DNA from: Takakia lepidozioides
Lineage: Eukaryota > Streptophyta > Takakiopsida > Takakiales > Takakiaceae
Length of the DNA stretch: 64,000 nt
Reading direction: 5' to 3'
NCBI GenBank assembly: GCA_030704615.1
Contig: CM060732.1
Span: 53,423,053 to 53,487,052 of the forward strand
The notes beneath the pieces are model-generated. The model had not been told where the DNA came from. It made no database searches and worked only from the letters and a program-made list of their open reading frames with translations. Both the position numbers and the translations under genes were made by a program. This document shows positions 53,401 through 64,000 of this stretch, one piece after another (position 1 is the stretch's first letter; the number at the start of each line of letters is the position of its first letter).

Positions 53401-56400
53401 CGACATATACAAAAGTCTCCAGTGCAATGACACGGGACATCCAGAACCTGATAGTATCTCTTTCTGCATTCAATGGCACTTAAGTAACACTAGCCAGGTG
53501 AAGGAAAGCAGCATACCTGCAACTTTTTCGGTGATTCCAAGCTTTGTCAGTTCCTCTACACACCGTGCACGATTCAATATAGTTAAAACATGTGATAGAG
53601 GGATGTGAAAAAATTTCCATGCTATATGGACCTCCTTGCGATAGTTAAGTATTTAAATCACGGGGTGAGGTACATGGAAGACAATTTCATACCCAAATTA
53701 AACCTCCTGATATGCCCCTCTCACATCCCATTTGTCAATGTTTTCACGTGTTGAAAACTAAACAGATTACCAGCATGAGCATTAAGCTAAAATGAGAGCC
53801 TTTCTTTAGTGCCATATTCACCCAAGTAGAGACACAGATATATACCTTCCACACGTCCCAGGCCCGACTTGAGATGAACTTTACAGTCATTAAAATTTCC
53901 TTTCGGCCTTGCACATATAACAGACATTAGGTCTACCAGTACAAGTACTGCGCCATTTGGTAACCACTCCTCATCTAATGGAGCAGGACCCAATGGCAGC
54001 TTCTCAGTTACGCTCAACCCATGAACACCTTCACAATCTCCCTGCCCATCTGTTGGATTGGCCCGTCTGCAAAATCAATCACCAAAATGCTCAACATGAT
54101 TACATAAACTCAAAGAATGATGGAAGACGTTGTAGGCTTTCAAGAGGAAACCAAGGGAAGCAAGAAACTACAACTCAGCGATGAGTGAATTCTTTGTAGG
54201 TCAAGTCTCCTCCCATACACTTCAGCTTCAAATGATAAGTGTTAACAAACAAGCATGAGCAAGGCAAACCAGTGTTTGGAGGGTTTAAGATAACAGTGGG
54301 TACCAATATGAAAAGAATTGCTTTGATTGAACATGTTTAGGAGCCAGCTAAATAAATGCTACAAAAGTACTCATGTGGCTTGCATTACCTTTCGTGGATT
54401 ACACGCCCATTCATTTGGAAGTCAACCGCTTGGAAGGCAATAATTGGGCCAACAGACATACTATTGAATGCCTACGCGATAAAAGTGATCCTACCCTTGC
54501 CTAGCTTGCTCAAGCTCAATCAGCTTTTGCTGGATCAAACCATAACGATACTGCAAACCAACCGCTTCTTGTTGTGAATGACCAGAGAGCCTGAGCTGCC
54601 TCTGCACCCAATCAAGTTGCTCATGTAGCTCTTGTTCTTCAGGATAAACAGAGACATCTGCAGATGAACAGTTGACTCCTTGAGGGTTGGCTCTGGGCTG
54701 TGCCAGCTCCCTCAGCACAACCATATGGTTACCAGCCTCTGTGTACTCACATGCCCGAAGCAGATAGAATGTGTGCAGCAGCTCCTTGTAGATATGGAGA
54801 CCCAGGTGCAATGGCCTCTACATCACCATCCACGTTATAAAAGATCCTTGTAGGGGTTAGTAAGTGAGCGGAAATCTAGTTTCTTGTCTTAAACCCATTC
54901 CAACTTTGCTAGACATGCAGCAATTATTAGAAAAGGAGCAACAAAGTAGGAGGGAATGCTATGTTTTCCATTTCTTCCTGTGTTAAGTTGCATATAATAG
55001 GAACACTTGAACTCTATTGAATCATACCATCTGTGTATGCTTGAAGATCTCTGGTGTTTTGCACTTTTTCCAACTGATTGAGGACACAATGGTTTGTTGT
55101 TCTATACAGGTTTGCGGGATGAACAGAATGTACTCATAAGATGTTGTTCACCGTAGCATTGTGGCCTTTGACCCCGCGCTCAGTTTGAGCGGAACACAAA
55201 GGGACAGAAACTACCGTTGTCGGGGGCTCCGAGCCCATAGACTCCAAGCCCAGTTTAGGAGAACAAGAGGGAACAGACAATACCGTTCTGAGGGACTCGC
55301 TCCAATAGTGCGACCTACCTTGGTATAAATAATTGGTGTAGGCATTACAGATTTCCTCTAGAAATCCCTTCACACAAGCATTGATCTGCTGTGTAAGAGC
55401 TGCCCAGCAATTAGACCCCAACAGGGCAGGGCTTTAGGCTCAGCCTCGAGATTTTGAAAGTAGGTGAGCAGAGGTGCAGGGACAGTGTTCTTGGTGGTCC
55501 AGAAGAGGGTCGCTCTCTGATGAGAATACCCCGGACATTGTATCAGAAAATGGATATTGTCTTCAGGCCGCCCGCACATCGGGCATTGACACTCCCCCTT
55601 TCTCTGTTCACCCCACTCAGGGCGGGGAGTCTACCTTTGAACAGTAAACAGATGCAGAGAGGGGAGAGAGAGAGAGCATGTACTCCTAAGACATGTTGTT
55701 TGACATAGCCTTGTGGCCAGTTTGAGTGGAAGAGCGAGAGAGGTCAAGTGTGATCTAGGGCGTTTCCTCTTTCATCGTAAAATACAGAATGAAAGAGTAA
55801 AGAATGTGCTGGTGGTTGCTGTACCTGATTTGAAGGTATGCAATCAAAAACTGCATCACAATAAGAGAGGGTTTCCTCTATGACCATCGGGTCCTCCAAT
55901 TGCATGAGAAATACGTGAGCTCTTGCTGTTGCAAATACCATCTGTTCCAATTGATCACAATCAGCGGGGTAGTTTGATCTGATATTTAAGAGGAAACTAG
56001 CTGGATCTTGGGACAGCAAAGGCAGTACATTCATTGCCTTCAAGCTGGCACCACTCCTGCTAACAACATAACTGTGGTTGAGTTTGAGAAGTGTGCATGA
56101 TTCCCTTGCAGTTCCTGTGGTTAGTGCCAAACTCTCAATTCACGAAGTAATTTCCAAATTGACACTGTAATTGATCATGGAAAATCGTCACCCTGAGGCA
56201 ATTCATGACAACTAAAACACTTGATCAAGCCACAAAACACAGAGAAATGAAATGAAATGAAATGGTGCTTTATAACGTCCGCGGAAAGCTCATAGAGCTT
56301 ATGGGACAAAATGGAAGAAAACATGAGAGAGGAACAAATCCAGAAACCACAATTACTGTTCTAGCGATTGTCTAAGGGTGAAGGCCTCGTGCAGGTAGGC

Positions 56401-58019
56401 TGCCAAGCATTTTTTGTCCTCATAGTGGAAGAAAGAAAGGAGGAGGGCCCAACTGTGAAAACATAGTAGTTAAACAGAACCTGAAGTTCAGGCTGCTTGG
56501 TGGCTTTTGCAACCTGCATGCCAGAACCCAAGGCACGAACTGCACCAGCGTAATCACCCTCTGTTGTCAATGCCTTGGCAAGCTGCAGGTTGAAATTACA
56601 AACCCAGAGCTGTGCAGCCTCACTGTTCAACCACAGTAGGAAATGTCATTGTCAGCGAGCCACATGTGTCCCTGTTTTTCCAGCTCGGGAGAAGTTCATA
56701 CATCAAAATGCCCATAACAAGGTATCCCACAAGGATTATCCACTTAAGCGTACATAAACCTGACATTTGTGGGGAAATTCAATGAGTGTACATACACACA
56801 CATGCTATGGAACTGGAATAGTCAGTGGCTGTGTTAAGACACAAACAGTATATCTAATAGTTGAAAATATGATGGGTGAAGGCACCACAATAACTCTGAG
56901 AGAATTTAGGGTGTGCACATTTGATTGCCGAGCTATCCAGTCCTGCCAAACCTCTTCGCCCCTTGACAGGTGACTATCATAGCAATTCACAGTTCTTATA
57001 CCCTAACCAATGTCAGCTGAAAATCCTGGCATCTTTCAATGAGTAGCATGACCATCGCCAAGCATTTCTGATCCTGGTAATAGAAGACCTCCGTGAGACA
57101 TTGGGTATCCTGGAGTAGACAGCTGAATCTCCCACGGATCTCATAGTATAAAGGGCAGTGAAAGAAGAAATGTTCTTCATTTTCAATTTCCCTCTAGTTC
57201 CCAGCCCAAGCAGGTGGCCACTCTTGTCAAAAAATGGGATCTAGCCTATTTACTATGCATAAACATCCATATTCAGAGGTCTGTGCTCAAAGATCCATTG
57301 CTTCATTTTTCATAATGATTGGCTTCCTATTCTTAGAAAACTAATCTTGCTCGATGCCCACATGAATCAGCAGCTTTATCAGAGGGCCAAATCAGGTGCC
57401 CTATATTTGTTCTAGGCCTGCATGTAAGAAGAATACGAACAAGAGGGTTAACATACCCATTGCCTGCAGTCGAGGCTAGGTCTAGGCCCTTTCTCAGAGT
57501 CTGTTTCTGGGACGAAATGGTCCCCACTAGGTGGTAGCAGCGACTTAGCAAGCTGTACACCCGACATTTGAGCTCAAAGCACGATGGGATCTGCTTCAGT
57601 AACAATTGCTGCATCCACACATACACGTGTCGCCGATGATTCGAAAACATGCTCAGAATGTGCACTTAACGCAAATAAAAGCCCAGAAACGTAGGACACT
57701 TGATGATAACAAGAAGGTGGGGGCAAGCTCTCTGCGCCCGTAACATTGAAACACAAAACGAGACAAACTTCGAGCCAAAATACAGAAACGGCGAGACCAG
57801 CATTACCGCGCGCTCCAGATGGGTCTTAGCATGAGTGACATTATCACTATAACCAAGAAGCAGAGTTGCAATTCGGAGTCGAGTTTTGACTTCTACAATT
57901 GGCAGAAACGACACATGGCTCTGGCAAATCGCTTCCAAGCACTTCACAGCTTGTGCGAAACACCGCCCTTTCTCATACGTCTCCGCTAGCCCCCATAGAC
58001 CTTCTGCCATAGCCTCCAT
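50482..58019 (-). CDS. SCC4: Sister chromatid cohesion protein SCC4/MAU2, 13 exons rebuilt (C-terminal end unresolved)
   Basis: SCC4 is the TPR-like partner of SCC2 that loads cohesin onto chromosomes in the nucleus. Exons in transcript order: 57807-58019, 57457-57608, 56481-56622, 55825-55941, 54495-54817, 53846-54066, 53517-53555, 53113-53234, 52624-52770, 52142-52231, 51658-51782, 51024-51229, 50482-50612. All phases agree, giving 676 codons. Diagnostic blocks: MEAMAEGLWGLAE, AVKCLEAICQSHVSFLPIVE, FELKCRVYSLLSRCYHLVG, GGVYLVLLLQLLENK, HYAHSVGCFHDAALHFIQAS, AAVSYICIGDPNSSSQ, QLVSQYLTVLGSLALAMHD, LAKALHDIPTQVGVLAEL. The Arabidopsis protein is roughly 50 residues longer, so at least one terminal exon is missing; without splicing the frame would run to a stop at 50230. 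Intron 4 holds LINE pieces. Confidence 0.9.
55125..55740 (-). mobile_element. LINE 3' ends within SCC4 intron 4, with inverted 5' piece
   Basis: The minus strand from about 55610 to 55125 encodes GECQCPMCGRPEDN, HFLIQCPGYSHQRATLF and the family 3' terminus (gaatgtactcataagatg). From about 55612 to 55665 the plus strand encodes RAGSLPLNSKQMQRGE, the part normally just upstream, now inverted. At about 55672-55735 a second terminus (catgtactcctaagacatg) begins. Confidence 0.75.
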
Positions 58020-58501
58020 TGCAGATCGATACTGGCAGGTTCAATTGTATGCTATGTGTTAATTCCAGATTTGTTGCAACCTCACGGATTGCCTCTGAGC
58101 AGAGTCCAGGACCCCATATGGACACTCTCAAATTTGCAAAATTAAACCCACCCTCTTGTCTCACTTGGATTGACACAGAGAACTGAGAAATGAACTTGGC
58201 TTTCAACTACGAACATCTCTCTCAATCCCTTCCTCTTCCTCTCCCTCTCTTCATCGCCTCGGAGAGGATGATTCTTGCGTTCCCATCTCTCTCTAGTACA
58301 TGTTCCCACATAGCAGAACGGATGTGAACACAATTTCAGTTGATGGGCCCACCAGCGAGCAGGATTGGGTGATTGAAGCAAGCAGACGGATGACCGCGCC
58401 TTCTTCCATTTCCTTATCCTCTCTTCTGCCCCCTCGTTCGATCTCTGTGCTTGTACTTGTAAAATATTTGGGAATTCTGTGAAGCTCAAGCACTATCTGA
58501 G
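58020..58501. promoter_or_regulatory. Shared upstream region of SCC4 and PetM
   Basis: The SCC4 ATG (58019, minus) and the PetM ATG (58502, plus) are 482 bp apart and divergent, so both promoters and 5' untranslated regions lie here. No TATA box or known element was identified with confidence. Confidence 0.5.
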
Positions 58502-58882
58502 ATGGCGACAGCTATGGCAGTGAGCTGCCCAACGCTAACGGGAGCAGGGGCACCGGCCTCAATCCAGGCCTCAGTGGCGTCCTCGTCCAAGAAAAGCAGC
58601 CAGATGAGCGTGAGGAGACTCAAAGGTTTCGGGGGCCTGAAGCCAGAGACGGAAGTGACAGCTCTAGGCCTGTCGCAATGCACTGAGAAGGCGTTTTCTA
58701 CAATGAGAGCTCAATGCTATGCTAGCTATGGCGGTGCCAGGGGAGGTGCGGCAGCATCAACCTGCGATGTAGCGTCCGAAATCCTCACAATTGTTCCCAT
58801 CATGTGCGGCTTGACGCTCCTCGGTGTTGCTATTGGCTTCGTTCTTCTGCGCGTAGAAGCTGCCGTTGAAGAATCCGAGTAG
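58502..58882 (+). CDS. PETM: Cytochrome b6f complex subunit PetM precursor
   Basis: A single exon of 126 residues. A Ser/Ala-rich plastid transit peptide ([20 protein letters not shown]) is followed by [20 protein letters not shown], a conserved pre-sequence block. The mature part has one membrane helix: [20 protein letters not shown], then [15 protein letters not shown]. The FVLLRxEAxVEExE ending is the PetM hallmark. PetM is a small single-span subunit at the edge of the thylakoid cytochrome b6f complex, which passes electrons from plastoquinol to plastocyanin. The mature chain of about 36 residues matches the family. The nuclear location fits land plants. Confidence 0.88.
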   Translation: MATAMAVSCPTLTGAGAPASIQASVASSSKKSSQMSVRRLKGFGGLKPETEVTALGLSQCTEKAFSTMRAQCYASYGGARGGAAASTCDVASEILTIVPIMCGLTLLGVAIGFVLLRVEAAVEESE

Positions 58883-59399
58883 GCTAAGTATGTATCACTG
58901 CTTGCCTCAAACCACCTCTCGCATTGTACGCAGCACCCGTATTATCGAGAGCACTCCTCATAAACCGCTACTAGAAACCTGCAGAAAAACCCCAGCATGC
59001 AGATTACTAGCACAAATTTCCGCAAAGACTGTGCTTGCTGTATTGCAGCTTCCATCACTCCTCATTCTTGTTACTGACTTGTCACTCTTCTTCCCGAGTT
59101 GATTTCTCTCATCACTGAATACCTTGTGTGTGATTGTGCAGGCCACAGCGCAGCATGGCCTTGTTCAATTGTTCCCTCTCAGGATTCTGCCTAGTGTTGT
59201 TCCTCCATAGCCATTTTTCTCTGCCAACTTGTGAGTTATCACTCCACCGACAGTGATCTTCTTCCACATCTCTGGGGGATCTTATGTATGATTTTTTGTG
59301 AAATTAGCTTCTTATACACCATGTGCATATTGGTTCTGTCAGATGTCTGTGTGGGTCATTTGCAAATATCTAGTTAGAGGTTCAGTCTCAACATGAGTA
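58883..59399. other. PetM 3' region
   Basis: Presumed 3' untranslated and intergenic sequence. Nothing else recognised before the LINE ends begin at 59.4 kb. Confidence 0.35.
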
Positions 59400-59940
59400 T
59401 GAGATGGAGAGAATGTACTCACAAGGCAAAGGGACAGAAACTACCTTTGTCAGGGACTGACGGCGGTAGTATGGTAGTATGACTTACCTTAGAACAGACA
59501 ATCGATCCAAGTTTTCCACATATCCTCTAGAAATCCCTTTGCACAAGCATCAATCTGCTTTGTGTAGTTTGCACAATAACTAGGCCCCAAAAGGGCCTGA
59601 GCTTTTGGCTCAGCCTCGAGATTTCCAAAGTTGGTAAATAGAGGGGCACCAATTCTTTCATGGATTTGAAGAGGGCATCTCTCTGGTGAGACAATGAATC
59701 AGGAAATGAATGCTGTCTTCAGGCATTTGCAACAGCCATTTGCAATCCCCCTTTCCTCTCTGCTTCTGTTTGCTGTTCAAAGGTAGGCTTCCCACCCTGA
59801 ATTTAATTTTCAGTCTAGTGCCAAGAGTGGGTAAACCCTTGAGGTCATCCATGATGGCCTCCCCCAGACTGGAAACAATATGGAGATGGAGAGAATGTAC
59901 TCATAAGACATTGTTTGCCGTAGCCTTGTGGCTATTGAGA
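59400..59940 (-). mobile_element. LINE 3' end plus a second terminus
   Basis: On the minus strand 59658-59852 encodes MDDLKGLPTLGTRLKIKFRV and GSLPLNSKQKQRGKGDC, the same protein region as at 2-640. The 3' end near 59405-59440 carries gagaatgtactcacaagg (complement of the family terminus). At 59880-59940 a second terminus (gagaatgtactcataagaca) lies directly next to it in the same orientation. Confidence 0.75.
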
Positions 59941-60279
59941 TGGAGATTGAGAGAGAAAGAGGGCAACCACATCAAACTCACTCACCAGTCCATGCAAATG
60001 TTCTTACTGTACTCCCTGCTGGATGCAAATCATGTAGAAGGTTGCGGAGTTTCATGTGTATGGTAAGAGACTTCACCAGAATTTTGGCACACTCAACACA
60101 ATCTGGTTATCAGGACTAGTGTGTGGATTTATGGTCTCACGTCAACATTCGAGTCCAGAGCCCGGGACTGCTCCTGTAGCATGCATCCATTGGGACAAGT
60201 AGCTCTGCTTGCAGTGCTGGTGACACTAAAGAGGATAATAACTGGACTTTCTATTTAGTCCATAGACCACAGTTGAACT

Positions 60280-60535
60280 ACGGAGAGAGAGAGAGAATGT
60301 ACTCATAAGACGTTTGCCGTAGCCTTGTGGCCATTGACCCTGTGCCCAGTTTGAGCAGAAACAAAATGGACAAAACCTACCTCTGTCAAGGGCTGAGGTT
60401 GGTAGTAAGACTTACCTTCATATATGGAATTAATCCCGGTTTTCCAGATATCCTAGAAATCCCTTCACACAAGCATCAATCCCATGTGTGAGATTTGCCC
60501 AAAAACTAGGCCTCAGAGAGAGAGAGAGAGAGAAA
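60280..60535 (-). mobile_element. 5'-truncated LINE 3' end
   Basis: The minus strand carries only about 230 bp of the element: the terminus gaatgtactcataagacg preceded by a GA microsatellite (complement of its CT tail), up to the part encoding DACVKGF. A second GA run at 60516-60532 flanks the other side. Confidence 0.7.
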
Positions 60536-61319
60536 TAACTGTAGCTAGAGACCCTCCTTTCCAGGTCACAGCCAGATGTGCAGGGTCTGCTCCAAGCTCA
60601 AAGGTTTGGTAGAAGGAAAGATATGAAAAAATGCATCCAATGAGCTGATGTAAGATTTAGACCTGAGCAAAAGAATCTCCTACATCTTTGCAGCATATGT
60701 GAAGACAGATTATGTCTCTTCTAATACATGCAGCATCATGCCACCAGAGGTGAGGAGCTAATTATAGTACATACCAGGAAATATCCACTTCAACCGAACA
60801 GTCTTCAGTGACCCGACAAAACAACTGACCCATGCAATCAGAGGACAAGTGCTTATGGCAACACAAATGAAAGTCTGATATTCCATCACAACAACAGAGA
60901 ACAATCACATCTGAGTGCTTGCACTGAATGCCCATCAGCAAGGTTATGACTACAATGTCCTCGTCTTTTGATAGTGTGCTACTACATGGAAACTCATAGA
61001 GAAGACTTCCATCTCCTCCCAGCACAAGTTTTCGGGCCCTCATGGCCTTCATTGGGAGGTACATCATGTGTCTGTCCATTCCCCTTCTGCACTACAGCTC
61101 ACACCCCTTCACTGTTCACCAATCTGTCTTACCAAAGCAAGAAAAAAAAACAGCTGAGACCATTGTGTTATTCTTTCAGGGACAAGCTTCGTCTTCAACA
61201 TCTCTCTCTCTTGCAACGTATCCCCCCACAACCCCCCCCCCCCCAACTCCTCTCTCCCGCTCTCTTGCTCGATCAAGCCCCCCAACTGGAGTGAGCCCTT
61301 TCTGTTCCCTCTTGTTCTG
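60536..61319 (-). other. Possible exon near the 3' end of an unknown minus-strand gene
   Basis: The minus frame ending at 60762 reads SDVIVLCCCDGISDFHLCCH, then KHLSSDCMGQLFCRVTEDCS. The Cys/His spacing is suggestive of a zinc-binding segment, but I recognise no family and cannot show splicing to the exons at 62.4-63.6 kb. A run of C residues (about 61233-61243) and CT-rich DNA follow. Confidence 0.25.
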
Positions 61320-61415
61320 CCCAAACTGGACACGGGTTCTATGGCCGCAAGGGTACAACGGCACACAACATCTCATGAGTACATTCTTTCTCCCTCTCTC
61401 CCTCTCTCCAACACA
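61320..61415 (+). repeat. LINE 3' terminus with CT-rich tail
   Basis: Reads ggttctatggccgcaagg, then catctcatgagtacattctt followed by tctccctctctccctctctc. This shows clearly that the element ends in a CT microsatellite, not poly(A). Confidence 0.7.
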
Positions 61416-62369
61416 GCTGAAATCAAATTGCAGGGCTAACCATGGCATTAAAAGGCTTGGGGCATTCAATGCGCCAGTCGCGTAAGGGTCCCCTTTCCAA
61501 TGTCTCCTCGCCGCAGAGCCTGACCCACCTCTGAATCAAAATCGGCCACAGACAGCTGCCAAAATGAACATGCAGGAAGAGCATGAGACAGTGTATCTGA
61601 GGTCATGGGAATTCTTCAGTAATTAGAACAAGCGGCATCAAAATGCTGGATTCAATAGGAAGTTTCTCAGTTTACTTTTGGATGCATGATTTTAGCTCAT
61701 CATCAACACATCTGATATATCCAACTATCTGCATGGGGCGATGGGAGAGGAATCACTGTCCCTGTTCCAAAGTAATAGCACTAGACTAATACAACTGCCC
61801 AGTGTAAAACCATGTTTGGCAGCCTTGTCCAAGAAGAGGAATCAGAACTTCGTGTAGTGATGGAGACCTGTACATTTCTCGTATTTCTCTTCAGTCTCTA
61901 TCTCTGTCTCAACCCCAAAGTAATGCCATCAAACCAACCTGGAGCAGGGGAGTACAAGGGATGCACTCTATCTCATCACCTCTAGGAACTACAGCTTTCC
62001 ATAAATGTACAATGACAGGTCACTTTTACCACACCACATATATATACACACCGAAAGAGTCGTTTCGTGCTTCCACTTCAAAAGAACAAGTCTGAGTGGG
62101 AAAGGGATTACTGCAACGGTACTAACCCTCTCACTGTTCCGTAGAATGTACTCATAAGTATGTACTCTAATGTTCCATAGAGAATAACATAAAGCAACGA
62201 TACTTCACAGCACCAGCCACATGCTGGCTTCACAGTTCTCTTCTGGGACATGTTACAGCAAAATGCCCTAGATTGTTCTCCTTGCCACACAAGCTGCACA
62301 TATTACATTTCTCTTCCTATCAAACAAGCCAGAAAAGACTTCAATCTTGAGCTGTGAAACACTGCTGAC

Positions 62370-63620
62370 CTGCAGAGCAGGTTTTGGCAAACCCCGAACA
62401 GATCCTCCGTCCAAAGATGAGTAGACAATAGGCCTCTCTGCAACAGCAATGCAAAGGTTACATCAGTGGTAGCCAACCTTCAACTAGCTATGTTATGCAC
62501 TTAAATCTGCCATTGGATACTAGTGACTTGAGTAATAGAGAGAGAGGGCTGGAAGTAAACTCAGAAACAAAATCTAAGAGCAACATCCAGTTCCAAATTT
62601 CAGCTGTATAGACCAACATAGTTCTCACCTGCTTCCTCTAGCAGAGCATCATTCAAAGCATTCATAACAACCGTCCACCCTGAAAACAACATTGGAACAA
62701 CCACCAGGGTAAGGGTTTATCCAAAGAATGTACTCATAAGACGTTGTTTGCCGTAGCCTTGTGGCCATAGACCCTGCACCCAGTTTGGGCTGAACAGAAA
62801 GGACCAGGACCTACCTTTGTGAGGGGCTCACTCTGGTAGTGAGACTTCCCTTGGTATTAACAATTAGTTCGGGCCTTCCAGACAAGCCCTTCACACAAGC
62901 ATCAGTCTGCTGTGTACGAGCAGCCCAAAAGTTAGAACCTGTTTTTAGATGAAACCAACGAAGTTAGGCACAAAACGTCCCTGAACTTGTTTCCAGTCTG
63001 TGACATGGGTGAGGACCTTAACGATGATCTCAAACCCTTGGCACTAGAATGAAATTCAAACTCGGGCCGGGAAGCCTACCTTGGAACAATAGACAGATGC
63101 AGAGAGGAAGAGGAGATTGTAATTTGCGGATGTGCGGGCAACCTGAAGGCAATACCCATTTCTGCCCGGGATATTCTTACCAGAGATTGACAATGTCCGG
63201 CACCTCTGTCCACCAACTTTCAAAATCTTGAGGCTGAGCCTAAAGCTCTGGCCCTGCTGGTGTCACCTATCATGAATGTGTGACGACACTCTAATCAAAT
63301 TGACATGAGGTAAACTCCCCTTTCTTTCACAGACGCCCAGGGACAGACAGACACAAAAGGACCTTGATAATAAAGCGCCACCATAATGGAAGGATTTCTG
63401 GGCAACTCACGTTCATTCATGAGATTGGCAGCCTCGTCAGCATTGAATCCACTAATCAACTCTGCAGTCTGTATGGCTGGAGATGCCTCATTGATCCCGC
63501 TGGTGACAGTAGATCCACCACTGGGCATACGTTTATCGGGTGAAATGCCTCCCCCACTTCTGCCCAATTTCTCTCCACTATCTCCCCCCAAGCTGTTTGC
63601 CCTATCCAAGCGATCTAATT
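62370..63620 (-). CDS. Unrecognised gene, three consecutive exons
   Basis: Exons 63411 to about 63620, 62629-62679 and 62370-62437 (minus) have good splice sites and matching phases (1, 1, then 0). They read PAIQTAELISGFNADEAANL, then MNERWTVVMNALNDALLEEA, then ERPIVYSSLDGGSVRGLPKP and ALQ. The first exon is Gly/Ser-rich and low complexity before the conserved-looking part. The gene extends beyond the window on its 5' side and its 3' exons are not resolved. I do not recognise the family. A LINE sits between the first two exons (62727-63260). Confidence 0.5.
62725..63260. mobile_element. LINE 3' end with 5' inversion
   Basis: From 62940 down to 62727 (minus) lies the 3' part: FWAARTQQTDACVKG, then the terminus (gaatgtactcataagacg). 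From 62941 to about 63255 (plus) lies the adjoining upstream part: DETNEVRHKTSLNLFPVCDM, LGPGSLPWNNRQMQRGRGDC, EAEPKALALL. The two pieces meet head to head and together make a continuous stretch of the element. Confidence 0.8.
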
Positions 63621-64000
63621 GGACACAAGGGTAACACTATTAGTGATATTCTTCCTCCCTTACTCTCCCCACAAACAAACTTACTTTGACTCCATGATTA
63701 CAAGGAGGAAAATTAACAGATGAATACTGACGTACACAGGTCTATAAATTAAGACCCAGACCGGTGACTGATCTCAAACCACCATTCACATTTCAAACAA
63801 AAAACTTGTTGAAATTGTTAAACTCTCTCAGAAGTAGAAGTTTTGCAATCAGAGCGATCGTGGACTAACCTCTTGAGTTCCGGCGGTTGGATCTATTTCT
63901 GCAGAATCCCAAGCTTACTAAAGTCAGTTGTCACCATGGAAATCTTCAGGAACTGCAACTTTACTATCAAGCTTTGATGATCTCAAACCTCTAGGATTGT
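63621..64000. other. Upstream intron of the unknown minus-strand gene
   Basis: Probable intron of the gene at 62.4-63.6 kb up to the window edge. No exon was recognised. Confidence 0.3.

Noticed and set aside
61042-61485. Plus frame of 147 codons, Pro/Ser/Leu-rich
   Set aside because: It crosses a C-run, CT-rich DNA and a LINE terminus; coding appearance is due to composition.

Overview
The window is nuclear DNA of a land plant, most likely a seed-free one such as a moss, liverwort, lycophyte or fern. Four things point there: an intact LHCSR photoprotection gene (a family of algae and seed-free plants, absent from flowering plants), a PLS-class PPR gene of bryophyte/lycophyte style, U6 genes with plant USE and TATA elements, and intron-rich genes split by LINE fragments. 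I cannot name the species.

Layout. 0-2.1 kb: LINE 3' end, then the last three coding exons of autophagy kinase ATG1 (+). 2.9-5.4 kb: an unrecognised multi-exon gene broken by an 88-bp fold-back insertion. 7.7-8.1 kb: U6 snRNA (-). 10.3-13.4 kb: a PPR gene (+) with a premature stop and a convergent PPR fragment (-). 15.1-16.1 kb: an intronless casein kinase 1 copy (+) lacking the catalytic Asp. 17.3-26.3 kb: NOC4 ribosome-biogenesis gene (-), 14 exons rebuilt with consistent splice phases. One NOC4 intron holds a 1.8-kb LINE reverse transcriptase, and another holds a 3 x 189 bp tandem repeat that copies an exon end.

27-34.5 kb is a repeat graveyard: LINE fragments of an A-rich-tailed family, a tandem hairpin array, an LTR-like promoter, a tRNA-like (SINE-type) piece, and a broken copy of the 3' part of the SCC4 gene at 50-51 kb. 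35.3-36.9 kb: LHCSR (+). 38.3-38.7 kb: second U6 gene (+), an inverted copy of the 7.8-kb one. 39.7-40.2 kb: remnant of an alkenal/quinone reductase (-). 41.3-47.9 kb: tandem duplication of plastid adenylosuccinate synthetase; the upstream copy is dead and the downstream copy intact. 50.5-58.0 kb: SCC4/MAU2 cohesin loader (-), 13 exons rebuilt. It is divergent from PetM, a cytochrome b6f subunit (58.5 kb, +). 59-64 kb: LINE 3' ends with CT-rich tails and exons of an unrecognised minus-strand gene.

The genes are unrelated housekeeping and photosynthesis loci, not an operon or cluster. The notable material is structural: duplicated and decaying gene copies, retroelement insertions with 5' inversions, and repeat-driven changes at exon borders. 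I found no new biochemical system.
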